Positions 27,522-37,784 are shown, counted from the stretch's first letter. The stretch is 64,000 nt of DNA from Nocardia ninae NBRC 108245 (GCF_007990755.1 NZ_BJXA01000047.1:1-64000); one strand, 5' to 3'. Made by a program: numbers and translations. The notes: a model not told the origin generated them from the letters alone.

Positions 27522-28441
27522 CTGAAGCCGTCGAAATCATCGTCCAGGGTGCGCCCGAACCGGCGGCGGCAGGCCGGAGCAAGCTGGTGCTGCGCAGGTT
27601 TCTGCGCAACAAGCCCGCCGTCATCGGCGCGGCGATACTGATCCTGCTGTTCATCGCCAGCTTCGCGTTGCCGCCACTGCTGAAATACGACTACCAGCAG
27701 CTGGATTACACCGCCCTGCTGAAGCCGCCGAGCGCCAAGCATCCGTTCGGCACCACCCAGATCGGGCAGGACGTACTGGCGCAGACCCTGCGCGGCATGC
27801 AGAAGTCGCTGCTGATCGGCCTGTGCGTGGCGCTGGTCTCCACCACCATCGCCGCGACGGCGGGCGCGATGGCCGGGCTGCTCGGCGGCTGGACCGACCG
27901 CGCGATCATGTGGTTGGTCGATCTGCTGCTGGTGGTGCCGAGCTTCATCATCGTCGCGCTGTTCGCGCCGCGCACTAAGGGCAGCGGATCGATCCTGCTG
28001 CTGATTCTGCTGCTCAGCCTGTTCGGCTGGATGATCAGCGCACGCATCGTGCGCGGCTTGACGCTCAGCCTGCGCGACCGCGAATTCGTCAGGGCCGCAC
28101 GGTATATGGGCGCACCGACGCGCACGGTCATCGTCAGTCATATCCTGCCGAACATCGCGTCGATCCTGATCATCGACACCACGCTGGCGGTCGGCGCGGC
28201 GATCATGGCCGAAACGGGGCTCAGCTTCCTCGGTTTCGGTGTGCAGCCGCCGGATGTCTCGCTCGGCTCGCTGATCGCGTCCGGCACCAAGTCGGCGCTC
28301 ACCTATCCCTGGCTGTTCCTGTTCGCCGGTGGCCTGCTGATCACCATCGTGTTGTGCGCCAACCTGGTCGGTGACGGACTGCGCGACGCATTCGATCCCG
28401 GCGCCAAGCGGGCGCGCTCGAAGAAGAAGGCAAAGGTATGA
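27518..28441 (+). CDS. dppC: Peptide/nickel-type ABC transporter permease, DppC family
   Basis: The product has 307 aa. An N-terminal OppC/DppC segment ([16 protein letters not shown]) precedes the first helix, and five more helices follow. [19 protein letters not shown] (about 70-88) is the characteristic DppC loop, and [21 protein letters not shown] is the EAA-type coupling region. ATGA overlaps at both ends (27518-27521 and 28438-28441) indicate translational coupling with dppB and the ATPase. It forms the channel heterodimer with DppB. Confidence 0.92.
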   Translation: MTEAVEIIVQGAPEPAAAGRSKLVLRRFLRNKPAVIGAAILILLFIASFALPPLLKYDYQQLDYTALLKPPSAKHPFGTTQIGQDVLAQTLRGMQKSLLIGLCVALVSTTIAATAGAMAGLLGGWTDRAIMWLVDLLLVVPSFIIVALFAPRTKGSGSILLLILLLSLFGWMISARIVRGLTLSLRDREFVRAARYMGAPTRTVIVSHILPNIASILIIDTTLAVGAAIMAETGLSFLGFGVQPPDVSLGSLIASGTKSALTYPWLFLFAGGLLITIVLCANLVGDGLRDAFDPGAKRARSKKKAKV

Positions 28442-30318
28442 CGGGCGCTGACCCCACCGAGAAGGTCGTGGTCGAGAAGAACTTCACCGCACCGCTGCTG
28501 GAGGTCACCGACCTTCGCGTCTCCTTCCCCAGCGAGGAGGGCCGCATCGAGGCGGTACGTGGCGTCAACTACACCGTCTCCGACGGTGAGGTGCTCGCCA
28601 TCGTCGGCGAATCCGGCTCCGGCAAGTCCGTGTCGTCGCTCGCGGTGATGGGCCTGCTGCCGGAGCAGGCGCGGATCGGCGGCTCGATCCGGCTGCGCGG
28701 CCGCGAACTGCTCGGCCTCGGCGATCGCGAATTGTCCAGGCTGCGTGGCAGTTCCATCAGCATGGTGTTCCAGGACCCGCTCTCGGCGCTGACCCCGGTG
28801 TACCGAGTCGGCGAGCAGATCGCCGAAGCCCTGCTGGCGCACGGCAAGATGAGCAAGACCGAGGCGGCGGACCGGGCGGTCGAGCTGCTCGGCCTGGTCG
28901 GTATCGGCGAACCCGAGGTGCGCGCCAAGGCTTTCCCGCACGAGTTCTCCGGCGGCATGCGCCAGCGCGTGGTCATCGCCATGGCCATCGCCAACGATCC
29001 CGCGCTGATCATCTGCGACGAGCCGACCACCGCGCTCGATGTCACGGTGCAGAAGCAGATCCTGAACCTGCTGCGCAAGGCGCGCGATATCACCGGCGCG
29101 GGCGTCATCATGATCACCCACGACATGGGTATCGCGGCCACACTCGCCGACCGGGTCGCGGTGATGTACGCCGGGAAGATCGTCGAAACCGCCACCACCA
29201 CTGAGCTTTTCAGTGCACCGAGGATGCCGTACACGGTGGGCCTGCTCGGCTCCATTCCCCGGATGGACCGCCCGGCCCGCCAGCCGCTGATCCCGATCTT
29301 CGGCGCACCACCCGCCATGCACGCGCTGCCGCCGGGCTGCTCGTTCGCGCCGCGCTGCCCGATCTCCATCGATGAATGCCGGGTCGCCGAGCCGCCGTTG
29401 GAGAAGACCAACCCCGGGCACGCCGCCGCCTGCATCCGCACCGCGGAGGTCGGCACGGACGACCTGTTCGAGGCGTATCGGCAGGAAGTCACCGAGCCGA
29501 GGGTCGAGGCCGAGGTCAGTGCGCAAGTGGTGCTGCGGGTTTCGGAGTTGGTGAAGACCTTCCCGATCACCGCGGGCATCCTGTTCAAGCGCCGTAAGGG
29601 CGAGATCCGCGCGGTCGACGGCATCAGCTTCGAGGTGCACGCGGGCCGCACGCTGGCGCTGGTCGGCGAGTCCGGTTCCGGGAAATCCACGACGCTCAGC
29701 CAGATTCTCGACCTGGTCCGGCCGGAATCGGGCACCATCGAGATCATGGGCAGCGACGTCGCGACCCTGACCAAGGCACGCAAGCGTGAGATCCGCCGGA
29801 AGATGCAGATCGTCTTCCAGGATCCGACCGCGTCGCTGGACCCGCGCCTGCCGATCTTCGACGCGCTGGCCGAGCCGATGCGCATCGACGGACGCGGACG
29901 CGACGAGATCAGCCGCCGGGTACCGGAACTGCTCGAGCAGGTCGGCCTGCGCCGCGATCATGCTGAGCGCTATCCCGCCGACTTCTCCGGCGGCCAGAAA
30001 CAGCGCATCAGCATCGCCCGCGCCCTCGCGCTGGACCCGGAGCTCCTGGTGCTCGACGAACCGGTGTCCTCACTGGACGTCTCCATCCAGGCTGGTGTGC
30101 TGAACCTGTTGCGCGACTTGCAGATCGAGCGCGGACTGTCGTATCTGTTCGTCTCGCACGACCTGTCCGTGGTGCGCAACCTGGCCCACGATATCGCGGT
30201 GATGTACCGCGGCAAGATCGTCGAATCCGGCCCGGCGGAACAGATTTTCGCCGATCCACGGCACGAGTACACCCGCGCGCTCATCGACGCGGTGCCCGTG
30301 CCTGCCGTCAGCCGATAG
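28438..30318 (+). CDS. Fused double-ATPase subunit of peptide ABC importer (DppD-DppF)
   Basis: This 626-aa protein has two complete nucleotide-binding domains in one chain. Domain 1 (about 20-345): Walker A GESGSGKS (57-64), signature FSGGMRQR, Walker [13 protein letters not shown], and the oligopeptide-transporter C-terminal region with the Cys-rich [14 protein letters not shown] segment that in some homologues binds Fe-S. Domain 2 (about 360-626): Walker [10 protein letters not shown] near 410, signature FSGGQKQR, Walker [13 protein letters not shown]. The fusion replaces the separate DppD and DppF subunits. Overlap with dppC by ATGA. A strong AAGGAG follows its stop and serves the first binding-protein gene. 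Confidence 0.93.
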   Translation: MTGADPTEKVVVEKNFTAPLLEVTDLRVSFPSEEGRIEAVRGVNYTVSDGEVLAIVGESGSGKSVSSLAVMGLLPEQARIGGSIRLRGRELLGLGDRELSRLRGSSISMVFQDPLSALTPVYRVGEQIAEALLAHGKMSKTEAADRAVELLGLVGIGEPEVRAKAFPHEFSGGMRQRVVIAMAIANDPALIICDEPTTALDVTVQKQILNLLRKARDITGAGVIMITHDMGIAATLADRVAVMYAGKIVETATTTELFSAPRMPYTVGLLGSIPRMDRPARQPLIPIFGAPPAMHALPPGCSFAPRCPISIDECRVAEPPLEKTNPGHAAACIRTAEVGTDDLFEAYRQEVTEPRVEAEVSAQVVLRVSELVKTFPITAGILFKRRKGEIRAVDGISFEVHAGRTLALVGESGSGKSTTLSQILDLVRPESGTIEIMGSDVATLTKARKREIRRKMQIVFQDPTASLDPRLPIFDALAEPMRIDGRGRDEISRRVPELLEQVGLRRDHAERYPADFSGGQKQRISIARALALDPELLVLDEPVSSLDVSIQAGVLNLLRDLQIERGLSYLFVSHDLSVVRNLAHDIAVMYRGKIVESGPAEQIFADPRHEYTRALIDAVPVPAVSR

Positions 30319-30330
30319 AAGGAGAGCGCG

Positions 30331-32019
30331 ATGCCGATCCGAGCGAGCCGAAGGCCGGCATTGCGCTGGGCGATACCGGTGGTCGCGCTGAGCCTGATCA
30401 CGGCGGGTTGTGGCGCCGGTGACACGCCCTCGACCGAGGGCGTGTCGGGCGCGATCGGCTCCACCAGCGACATCAACCCCAAGGGTGTCGACGAGTTGCG
30501 CGACGGCGGGAACCTGCGGCTGGCCACCACCTCGTTTCCCGCCAACTGGAACACCCTGTCCACCGACGGCAACGACGGCGAGATCGCCGACATCGAACGA
30601 CCGTTGATGCCCCGCGCGTTCGACACCAACGCTGCGGGTGAGCTGACGGTCAACCACGACTACTTCACCGATGTCCAGCTCACCAACACCAGCCCCCAGC
30701 AGGTCACCTACACGATCAACCCGAAAGCCGTTTGGTCCGACGGCAATCCGATCACCTGGGAAGACATCGCCTCGCAGGCCAAGGCACTCAACGGCACCGA
30801 CAAACGCTTCCTGATCGCCATCACCGTCGGCTTCGACCGAGTGGAGAAGGTCGAGCGTGGCGTCGACGACCGGCAGGCCGTCATCACGTTCCGTCAGCCC
30901 TTCACCGAATGGCGCGGCCAGTTCGCGGGCAACATGTCGCTGTTCCCCAAGTCGGTGACCGCCGACCCGGAAAGCTTCAACAAGGGTCTCGTCGACAACA
31001 TGGGGCCGACGGCGGGCCCGTTCCTCGTCCAGTCCACCGATCGCGGCCAGGGCCGAATCGTGCTGGGCCGCAACCCGAACTGGTGGGGCGCCAAGCCGAA
31101 GCTCGACACCATCACCTACACCGTGCTCGACCGCAACGCCTGGGTCGGCGGCCTGCAGAACAACGAGCTCGACGCGGTACTGCTCAGCAACCTCGACGAC
31201 GCGACGACCGTGCGCAGGTCCTCGGGCGTCGTCGTCCGCCGCGCACCAGGTAACCGCTGGCGGCACATCACCTTCAACGGCGCACCCGGCTCCATTCTCG
31301 CCGATCCCGCTCTGCGCGTTGCAATCTCGAAGGCGATCGACCGCCAAGGCATCGCCACCGCGGTGCAGAACGGTCTGGTCGAGCAGCCGAAACCGCTGAA
31401 CAACCACGTCTTCCTGGAGGGCCAAACCGGCTATCAGGACAACAGCCTCGGCTTCGATCCGGACGCCGCCGCAAGGGAACTCGACGCACTCGGCTGGAAG
31501 CTCAACGGCGACACCCGCGAGAAGGACGGCCGCAAACTGGTCATCCGGGACGTCATGTACAACGACGACACCTGGGTCCAGATCGCCCGCATCATCCAGC
31601 AGAACCTCGCCCGGATCGGCGTCGAACTCACCATCGACACCAAGCCCGGCGCGGGCTTCTTCACCGACGTCATCATCCCCGGCGACTTCGACACCGCCCA
31701 ATTCTCCTACATCGGTGACGCCTTCCCGCTGAGCAGCATTCCGCAGACCTACGGCTACAACCCCGGCGACTGGCAGAACAACTTCGGCCACATCGGCTCC
31801 CCCGAACTCAACGCCCTGATCGATCGCACCCTCTCCGAACTGGACCCGAAGAAGGCGATCGAGTTGGCCAACGAGGTCGACCGCAAGGTGTTCGAGGAGG
31901 GGCATTCGTTGCCGCTGACCCAGTCGGAAGGGAACTGGGGCGTGCGCGCGGACATCGCCAACTTCGGGTCACCGGGGTTGGCGTCGTATGACTACACCAA
32001 GATCGGATTTATGAAGTGA
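30331..32019 (+). CDS. Solute-binding lipoprotein of peptide ABC importer, family 5 (copy 1)
   Basis: The protein has 562 aa. The lipobox ITAGC puts the lipidated cysteine near residue 27. A family 5 solute-binding domain fills the rest, with PKAVWSDGNPITWEDI and the SPELNALIDRTLSELDPKKA region typical of the DppA/OppA fold. It captures the substrate outside the membrane and delivers it to the permease pair. The ATG has AAGGAGAGCG upstream. It is the most divergent of four tandem paralogues (for example, DRNAWVGGLQNNELDAVLLSNLD here against KLDTLTFSVL-type wording in the others). Its stop overlaps the next start (GTGA). Related mycobacterial proteins include peptide-binding DppA and LpqW, so a lipid or glycolipid ligand cannot be excluded. 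Confidence 0.9.
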   Translation: MPIRASRRPALRWAIPVVALSLITAGCGAGDTPSTEGVSGAIGSTSDINPKGVDELRDGGNLRLATTSFPANWNTLSTDGNDGEIADIERPLMPRAFDTNAAGELTVNHDYFTDVQLTNTSPQQVTYTINPKAVWSDGNPITWEDIASQAKALNGTDKRFLIAITVGFDRVEKVERGVDDRQAVITFRQPFTEWRGQFAGNMSLFPKSVTADPESFNKGLVDNMGPTAGPFLVQSTDRGQGRIVLGRNPNWWGAKPKLDTITYTVLDRNAWVGGLQNNELDAVLLSNLDDATTVRRSSGVVVRRAPGNRWRHITFNGAPGSILADPALRVAISKAIDRQGIATAVQNGLVEQPKPLNNHVFLEGQTGYQDNSLGFDPDAAARELDALGWKLNGDTREKDGRKLVIRDVMYNDDTWVQIARIIQQNLARIGVELTIDTKPGAGFFTDVIIPGDFDTAQFSYIGDAFPLSSIPQTYGYNPGDWQNNFGHIGSPELNALIDRTLSELDPKKAIELANEVDRKVFEEGHSLPLTQSEGNWGVRADIANFGSPGLASYDYTKIGFMK

Positions 32020-33707
32020 CGAAACCGAGCACCCGGATCTCCACGCTGGGTACACGTTTGGCAGTACCGGCACTAGCGTTGGGCCTGGTGCTGTCCGGGT
32101 GCTCGAGCTCGGACGAGAGCGCCGACGACGGGGCGGCCGCCGCGCTGGGCACGACCAGCGACATCAACCCGCACCCCGTCGCCGACCTGCGCGACGGCGG
32201 CAATCTCCGCTTGGCACTGACCACACTGCCGGAGAACTGGAACGCCCTGCACACGGATGCGACGGGCGAGGTCGGCAGCATCGCGCGGCCGATGATGCCG
32301 CGCGCTTTCAAGACCAGCGCCTCCGGCGAATTCTCGGTCAACACCGACTATTTCACCGACGTCGTGCTGTCGAGCACGGACCCGCAGCAGGTCACCTACA
32401 CGATCAACCCGAAAGCCGTCTGGTCCGACGGCAGCCCGATCACCTGGGAAGACATCCGATCCCAGGCCAATGCCCTCAGCGGCGCCGACAAGGCGTACCT
32501 GATCAAGCTGACCAACGGTTTCGACCGGGTGGCGAAGGTCGATCGCGGCGTCGACGACCGGCAAGCCGTCATCACCTTCAAGCAGCATTACGCCGATTGG
32601 CGTGGTCAGTTCTCAGGCAACGCCTTCCTGTACCCGAAGTCGGTGACCGAGTCCGCGGAAGCTTTCAACAAGAGCCTGCTCAACGGCATCACGCTGACCG
32701 CAGGGCCGTTCCTCGTGCAGTCGGTGGACCGCGCCCAGGGCCGGGTCGTGCTCGGCCACAACCCGAAGTGGTGGGGTGACAAACCCAAGCTGGATACCCT
32801 CACCTTCTCGGTGCTCGCCTCCGAAGCCATCATTCCGGCCTTGCAGAACAACGAGATCGACGCGGTCGGCATCGCGTCCATCGATGACATGAAGACCGCA
32901 CGCGACACCGCCGGGGTCGTCATCCGCCGCGCACCGGGCAACAGTTGGTCGCACCTGACCTTCAATGGCGCGCCGGGTTCCATCCTCGCCGATCCCGCGC
33001 TGCGCGTCGCACTGTCGAAGGCCATCGACCGGCAGGGCATCGCGACCGCCGTGCAGAACGGTCTGGTGGCGGAACCCAAGCCGCTGAACAATCATGTGTT
33101 CGTCGAAGGCCAGGTCGGCTACCGGGACAACAGCCTGCCCTTCGATCCGGCCGCCGCGGCCAAGGAACTCGACGCGCTCGGCTGGAAGCTCAACGGTGAC
33201 GTCCGGGAGAAGGACGGGCGGAAACTGGAAATCCGCGACATCATGTATAACGCCCAGAGCTGGGTGCAGATTGCGCAGATCATCCAGCAGAATCTCGCGC
33301 AGGTCGGCGTCAAGCTGGTCATCGAAACGAAGCCGGGCCGCGGCTATTTCTCCGATGTCATCAAGCCGGGCAATTTCGACGTGGCGCAATGGATCTGGTC
33401 GAGCGACGCCTTTCCGTACAACGGACTCCCGCAGATCTACGCCTACAACCCGGACGATCTGCAGGGCAACTACGGCCGCATCGGTTCTCCCGAGATCAAT
33501 GAGCTCATCGAGCGAACCCTCCTCGAACTCGACCCTGAAAAGGCCATCGACCTGGCCAATCAGGTGGACCGGAAGGTGTTCGAGATCGGGTTCTCGCTGC
33601 CACTGGTGCAATCCACCGGCAACGTGGCTGTCCGCGCGAACCTCGCCAACTATGGCGCACCCGGCTTGGCCTCCTACGACTACACCAAGATCGGCTTCCT
33701 GAAGTAA
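32016..33707 (+). CDS. Solute-binding lipoprotein of peptide ABC importer, family 5 (copy 2)
   Basis: This 563-aa protein has a signal peptide with lipobox VLSGC (cysteine at about 29), a Ser/Asp-rich linker, then the family 5 domain. It shares long identical blocks with copies 1, 3 and 4, including QVTYTINPKAVWSDG, PLNNHVFVEGQ-like loops, and the C-terminal ASYDYTKIGFLK. The GTG at 32016-32018 overlaps the stop of copy 1 by four bases, a coupling not shared by copies 3 and 4. A local difference is YFSDVIKPGNFDVAQWIWSS near the predicted binding cleft. This copy carries the divergent substitutions VVLSSTDPQQV where others have VQLTNT. Confidence 0.9.
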   Translation: MTKPSTRISTLGTRLAVPALALGLVLSGCSSSDESADDGAAAALGTTSDINPHPVADLRDGGNLRLALTTLPENWNALHTDATGEVGSIARPMMPRAFKTSASGEFSVNTDYFTDVVLSSTDPQQVTYTINPKAVWSDGSPITWEDIRSQANALSGADKAYLIKLTNGFDRVAKVDRGVDDRQAVITFKQHYADWRGQFSGNAFLYPKSVTESAEAFNKSLLNGITLTAGPFLVQSVDRAQGRVVLGHNPKWWGDKPKLDTLTFSVLASEAIIPALQNNEIDAVGIASIDDMKTARDTAGVVIRRAPGNSWSHLTFNGAPGSILADPALRVALSKAIDRQGIATAVQNGLVAEPKPLNNHVFVEGQVGYRDNSLPFDPAAAAKELDALGWKLNGDVREKDGRKLEIRDIMYNAQSWVQIAQIIQQNLAQVGVKLVIETKPGRGYFSDVIKPGNFDVAQWIWSSDAFPYNGLPQIYAYNPDDLQGNYGRIGSPEINELIERTLLELDPEKAIDLANQVDRKVFEIGFSLPLVQSTGNVAVRANLANYGAPGLASYDYTKIGFLK

Positions 33708-33733
33708 CTACGCAGCATTTCTGCGGAAAGGAG
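33705..33733 (+). repeat. Intergenic leader repeat, copy 1 (small hairpin plus ribosome-binding site)
   Basis: A 29-bp segment from the stop of binding-protein copy 2 to the AAAGGAG of copy 3 recurs at 35417-35445 with three differences. It includes the stem CGCAG/CTGCG (33711-33725) directly before the SD. It marks the duplication unit and may shape translation of the downstream gene. Confidence 0.7.
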
Positions 33734-33739
33734 CGGACC

Positions 33740-35419
33740 ATGCGGGTTCGTTCATTGACCATTCGACTGGCGATTCCGTTGCTCGCCATCGGTTTGATCG
33801 CGGGCGGATGCGCCGCCGACGACACCGACGCACCGGCGGGTTCCACTGCCGCGCTCGGCACCACGAACGACATCAATCCGAAGGATGTCAGCGAATTGCG
33901 CGACGGCGGCAATCTGCGCCTCGCGCTCAGTGCCCTGCCGCAGAACTGGAACGGTCTGCACAACGATGGAAACGACGGCGACACCGCCTCGCTGCTGCGG
34001 CCGATGCTGCCGCGTGCCTTCAAAACTGATGCAGCGGCAGCGCTTTCGGTCAACACCGACTACTTCACCGATGTCCAGCTGACCAACACCGAACCCCAGC
34101 AGGTCACCTACACGATCAATCCCAAAGCCGTCTGGTCCGACGGCAGCCCCATCACCTGGGAAGACATCCAGTCTCAGGCCAATGCCCTCAGCGGTACCGA
34201 TAAATCTTTCCTGATCGCCATCAGCAATGGGTTCGATCGGGTGGAGAAGGTTGAACGCGGCGTCGACGAGCGACAGGCCGTCATCACCTTCAAACGGCAC
34301 TATGCCGACTGGCGTGGGCAGTTCGCGGGGAACTCGTTCCTCTATCCCAAGTCGGTCACGGCGACACCTGAGGCGTTCAACAAGAGCCAGCTGCAAGACA
34401 TCACCTTGACGGCGGGCCCGTTCCTCGTCCAGTCGGTCGACCGGGCGCAGGGCCGAGTTGTCCTCGGCCATAACCCCAAGTGGTGGGGCGACAAGCCGAA
34501 GCTCGATACCCTCACCTTCAGCGTCCTCGACAATGCCGCACGCTTGCCCGCGCTGCAGAACAACGAGATCGACGCGGTCGGCCTGGCCAGCAGGGACGAG
34601 CTCAAGTCCGCGCGCAGTACACCCGGCATCGCTATCCGGCGTGCGCCCGGAAACAACTGGTCGCACTTCACCTTCAACGGTGCGCCGGGTTCGGTGCTCG
34701 CCGACGCCGGTGTGCGCGTTGCCATCTCGAAGGCCATCGACCGGCAGGCCATCGCCACCGCGATCCAGAACGGTCTGGTAGAGGACCCGAAGCCGCTGAA
34801 CAACCATGTCTACCTGCAGGGGCAGGAGGGTTATCGGGACAACAGTCTCGGCTTCGACCCGGCCGCCGCGGCCAGGGAACTCGACGCACTCGGCTGGAAA
34901 CTCAACGGTGACGTCCGGGAGAAGGACGGGCGGAAACTGGAAATCCGCGACGTCATGTACAACCAGGACGTCTGGGTGCAGATGGCCCAGATCATTCAGC
35001 AGAATCTGGCCCAGATCGGCGTCAAGTTGAACATCGAAACCAAGCCGGGCACCGGGTTTTTCACCGATGTGATCCAGCCGGGCAACTTCGATGTCGGCCA
35101 GTGGGCCTGGTTGGGTGATCCGTTCCCGCTGAGCAGCCTCAACCAGATCTACGGCTACAACCCGGACGACCTGCAGGGCAACTACGGCCGCGTCGGATCC
35201 CCCGAGCTCAATGCGCTGATCGAGCAGACGATTTCGGAACTCGACCCGAAGAAGGCCGTCGAGCTGGCCAATCAGGTCGACCGTAAGGTCTTCGAGTTGG
35301 GGCATTCGCTGCCGCTCATGCAATCGCCGGGCAATGTCGCGGTTCGCGACAATCTGGCGAATTTCGGAGCGGCGGGGCTGGCGTCCTACGACTACACGAA
35401 GATCGGGTTCCTGAAGTAA
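33740..35419 (+). CDS. Solute-binding lipoprotein of peptide ABC importer, family 5 (copy 3)
   Basis: The product has 559 aa, with lipobox IAGGC (cysteine at about 25) and the family 5 binding domain. It is very close to copy 4: both share the WAWLGDPFPLSSLNQIYGYNPDDLQGNYG-type region in the C-terminal lobe (WSWVG and LGSL in copy 4). The ATG follows AAAGGAGCG by 5-6 bases. It is separated from copy 2 by a 32-bp leader containing a small hairpin that recurs before copy 4. Probably the result of a recent duplication of a gene-plus-leader unit, supplying an extra receptor to the same permease. Confidence 0.9.
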   Translation: MRVRSLTIRLAIPLLAIGLIAGGCAADDTDAPAGSTAALGTTNDINPKDVSELRDGGNLRLALSALPQNWNGLHNDGNDGDTASLLRPMLPRAFKTDAAAALSVNTDYFTDVQLTNTEPQQVTYTINPKAVWSDGSPITWEDIQSQANALSGTDKSFLIAISNGFDRVEKVERGVDERQAVITFKRHYADWRGQFAGNSFLYPKSVTATPEAFNKSQLQDITLTAGPFLVQSVDRAQGRVVLGHNPKWWGDKPKLDTLTFSVLDNAARLPALQNNEIDAVGLASRDELKSARSTPGIAIRRAPGNNWSHFTFNGAPGSVLADAGVRVAISKAIDRQAIATAIQNGLVEDPKPLNNHVYLQGQEGYRDNSLGFDPAAAARELDALGWKLNGDVREKDGRKLEIRDVMYNQDVWVQMAQIIQQNLAQIGVKLNIETKPGTGFFTDVIQPGNFDVGQWAWLGDPFPLSSLNQIYGYNPDDLQGNYGRVGSPELNALIEQTISELDPKKAVELANQVDRKVFELGHSLPLMQSPGNVAVRDNLANFGAAGLASYDYTKIGFLK

Positions 35420-35445
35420 CTACGCAGCATGTCTGCTGAAAGGAG
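35417..35445 (+). repeat. Intergenic leader repeat, copy 2
   Basis: Near copy of 33705-33733, running from the stop of binding-protein copy 3 to the AAAGGAG of copy 4. The stem is reduced to GCAG/CTGC (35424-35436) because one outer base changed. Confidence 0.7.
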
Positions 35446-35451
35446 CGACCT

Positions 35452-37131
35452 GTGCGGCTCGGTTCATCGGTGACCCTTCTCGCGGTTCCCCTGCTGGCCA
35501 TCGGTTTGGTGGCCACGGGGTGCGGCTCGAACGACGAGGATGCGCCCAAGGGGGCGGTCGCCGCCGTCGGCACGACCAACGACATCAACCCCCACGATGT
35601 CGCTGATCTGCGCGACGGAGGCAATCTGCGGCTGTCGATCTCGGCGTTTCCCGCGAATTGGAACACGCTGTCCAACGACGGGAACGACTACGAGATCGGC
35701 AGCCTCGAACGCCCGATGATGCCGCGGGCGTTCCGCACCAATGCCGCGGGCGAGCTTTCGGTCAACACCGACTACTTCACCGATGTCCAGCTCACCAATA
35801 CCAACCCGCAACAGGTCACCTACACGATCAACCCGAAAGCCGTCTGGTCCGACGGCAGCCCGATCACCTGGGAAGACATCCGATCCCAGGCCAATGCGCT
35901 CAGCGGCGCCGACAAGTCCTTCCTGATCGCCATCAACAATGGGTTCGATCGAGTGGAGAAGGTCGAACGCGGCGTCGACGACCGGCAAGCCGTCATCACC
36001 TTCAAGCAGCATTACGCCGAATGGCGCGGGCAGTTCGCGGGGAACTCGTTCCTGGTTCCGAAAACGGTCACCGCGACGCCGGAATTGTTCAACACGAGCG
36101 AGGTCGACGGGATCGGGTTGACCGCAGGGCCGTTCATGGTGCAGTCGACCGACCGCGCACAGGGCCGAATCGTGCTGGGCCGCAATCCGAAATGGTGGGG
36201 TGACACACCGAAGCTCGACACCATCACCTACAGCGTCCTCGACAGTTCCGCCGACCTGCCCGCTCTGCAGAACAACGAGATCGATGTGGTCGGCCTCGCC
36301 ACCCGCGACGAACTGAAGACCGCGAAGAATACTGCCGGAGTCGCCATCAGGCGGGCACCGGGCAATGGTTGGAGCCATCTGACGTTCAACGGCGCGCCCG
36401 GGTCGGTGCTGTCGGATCCGAAACTCCGGGTGGCGATCTCGAAGGCCATCGACCGGCAAGGCATCGTGACCGCGATCCAGAACGGACTGGTCGAGGACCC
36501 GAAGCCGCTGAACAATCACGTGTATATCCAAGGACAGGCCGGTTACCAGGACAACAGTCTCGGCTTCGACCCGGCTGCGGCCGCCAAGGAGCTCGACGAC
36601 CTCGGCTGGAAACTCAACGGCGATGTTCGGGAGAAGGACGGTCGCAAGCTCGAGATCCGCGACATCATGTACAACGAAGACACCTGGGTACAGATCGCGC
36701 AGATCATTCAGCAGAACCTGGCGCAAGTCGGCGTGCGGCTGAACATCGAGACCAAGTCCGGTAAGGGCTTTTTCACCGAGGTGATCCAGCCGGGTGATTT
36801 CGATGTCGCGCAGTGGTCGTGGGTGGGTGACCCGTTCCCGCTCGGCAGCCTCAACCAGATCTACGGCTACAACCCGGACGACCTGCAGGGTAACTACGGT
36901 CGCATCGGCTCACCCGAGCTCAATGCTTTGATCGAACAAGCGGTTTCCGAGCTCGATCCGGCGAAGGCGATGAAACTGGCCAACCAGATCGACCGCAAGG
37001 TGTTCGAGGATGGCCACTCCCTGCCGCTGATGCAGTCCACCGGCAACGTGGCGGTGCGGGCCGACCTCGCCAACTACGGCGCGGCGGGCCTCGCGTCGCT
37101 GGACTACACGAAAATCGGTTTCCTGAAGTGA
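35452..37131 (+). CDS. Solute-binding lipoprotein of peptide ABC importer, family 5 (copy 4)
   Basis: This 559-aa protein starts with GTG, preceded by AAAGGAGCG. Lipobox VATGC places the lipid anchor near residue 24. The family 5 domain follows with the same landmarks as copy 3. It differs in the hinge and cleft loops (STDRAQGRIVLGRNPKWWGDTP and KSGKGFFTEVIQPG), which could alter ligand choice. Its stop overlaps the next gene by four bases (GTGA), tying the small membrane protein that follows to the importer operon. Confidence 0.9.
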   Translation: MRLGSSVTLLAVPLLAIGLVATGCGSNDEDAPKGAVAAVGTTNDINPHDVADLRDGGNLRLSISAFPANWNTLSNDGNDYEIGSLERPMMPRAFRTNAAGELSVNTDYFTDVQLTNTNPQQVTYTINPKAVWSDGSPITWEDIRSQANALSGADKSFLIAINNGFDRVEKVERGVDDRQAVITFKQHYAEWRGQFAGNSFLVPKTVTATPELFNTSEVDGIGLTAGPFMVQSTDRAQGRIVLGRNPKWWGDTPKLDTITYSVLDSSADLPALQNNEIDVVGLATRDELKTAKNTAGVAIRRAPGNGWSHLTFNGAPGSVLSDPKLRVAISKAIDRQGIVTAIQNGLVEDPKPLNNHVYIQGQAGYQDNSLGFDPAAAAKELDDLGWKLNGDVREKDGRKLEIRDIMYNEDTWVQIAQIIQQNLAQVGVRLNIETKSGKGFFTEVIQPGDFDVAQWSWVGDPFPLGSLNQIYGYNPDDLQGNYGRIGSPELNALIEQAVSELDPAKAMKLANQIDRKVFEDGHSLPLMQSTGNVAVRADLANYGAAGLASLDYTKIGFLK

Positions 37132-37784
37132 GTTTCGGATCAGGCCACCCGCTGGCCTATCCGAGCAGCGTGACGATCGGCGCCCTGGCGATTTGCCTCG
37201 CCTGGGCGCCATTCGGCGATCTGGACCAGGTGGCGGCGCTGGCGACGGTGGCGCTGGGGATCATCGGGTATTCCAGTTACCGGATCGCTGTTGCGCTCGG
37301 GTTTCTGGCGTTCTGGCCGTCTGGATCGGCTCGCACCGTCGGGGTTTCGCGTATCCGCCAGCAGCACCGGCTGCTCAGCCGATCCTGGCTGGAGATCAGC
37401 GGCACTGGTCGACCACGATGGCTCCCGGTCTATTTCGACCCCGCACTGATGACCATGACCGAAAGCCGCGCCGATCTCACCGATCGAATCATCCACGTCG
37501 CGGGCCGCCGTCTCTACCCCTCCGGCCGCATCCGCACCACGGAACCGCCAGGGCGACTGATCGATAACCCGTCCCGCCCCGACCCGAACGCCCCCACCCT
37601 CACCGCGTCCCGCCTACGCCGGCGCCTGCTCCTCGACGCCCAATCCACCGTCGCCGCCCCCTTCGCAGCCCTGTTGTGGATCTACGTCGACGGCGGCTCC
37701 TTCACCACCTTCCTCGCCGCCACCTGCGTCGCCGCCATCACCGCCCTCTGGCTCTCCGCTATCCGCGGCTCCGACCCGAGCTGA
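37128..37784 (+). CDS. Small membrane protein of unknown function, last gene of importer operon
   Basis: I do not recognise the family. The 218-aa product has two hydrophobic segments near the N-terminus (about 15-35 and 38-63), a basic central region (about 75-170) with a long soluble stretch including PRWLPVYFDPALMTM, and one or two hydrophobic segments near the C-terminus (about 172-212). The GTG start overlaps the stop of binding-protein copy 4 (GTGA at 37128-37131), so it is almost certainly translated with the importer. It might be an accessory or assembly factor, but that rests on position alone. Confidence 0.72.
   Translation: MSFGSGHPLAYPSSVTIGALAICLAWAPFGDLDQVAALATVALGIIGYSSYRIAVALGFLAFWPSGSARTVGVSRIRQQHRLLSRSWLEISGTGRPRWLPVYFDPALMTMTESRADLTDRIIHVAGRRLYPSGRIRTTEPPGRLIDNPSRPDPNAPTLTASRLRRRLLLDAQSTVAAPFAALLWIYVDGGSFTTFLAATCVAAITALWLSAIRGSDPS

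Noticed and set aside
28303-29961. A 552-codon minus-strand frame opposite the ABC ATPase
   Set aside because: Antisense to two complete Walker A/B sets; no independent support.
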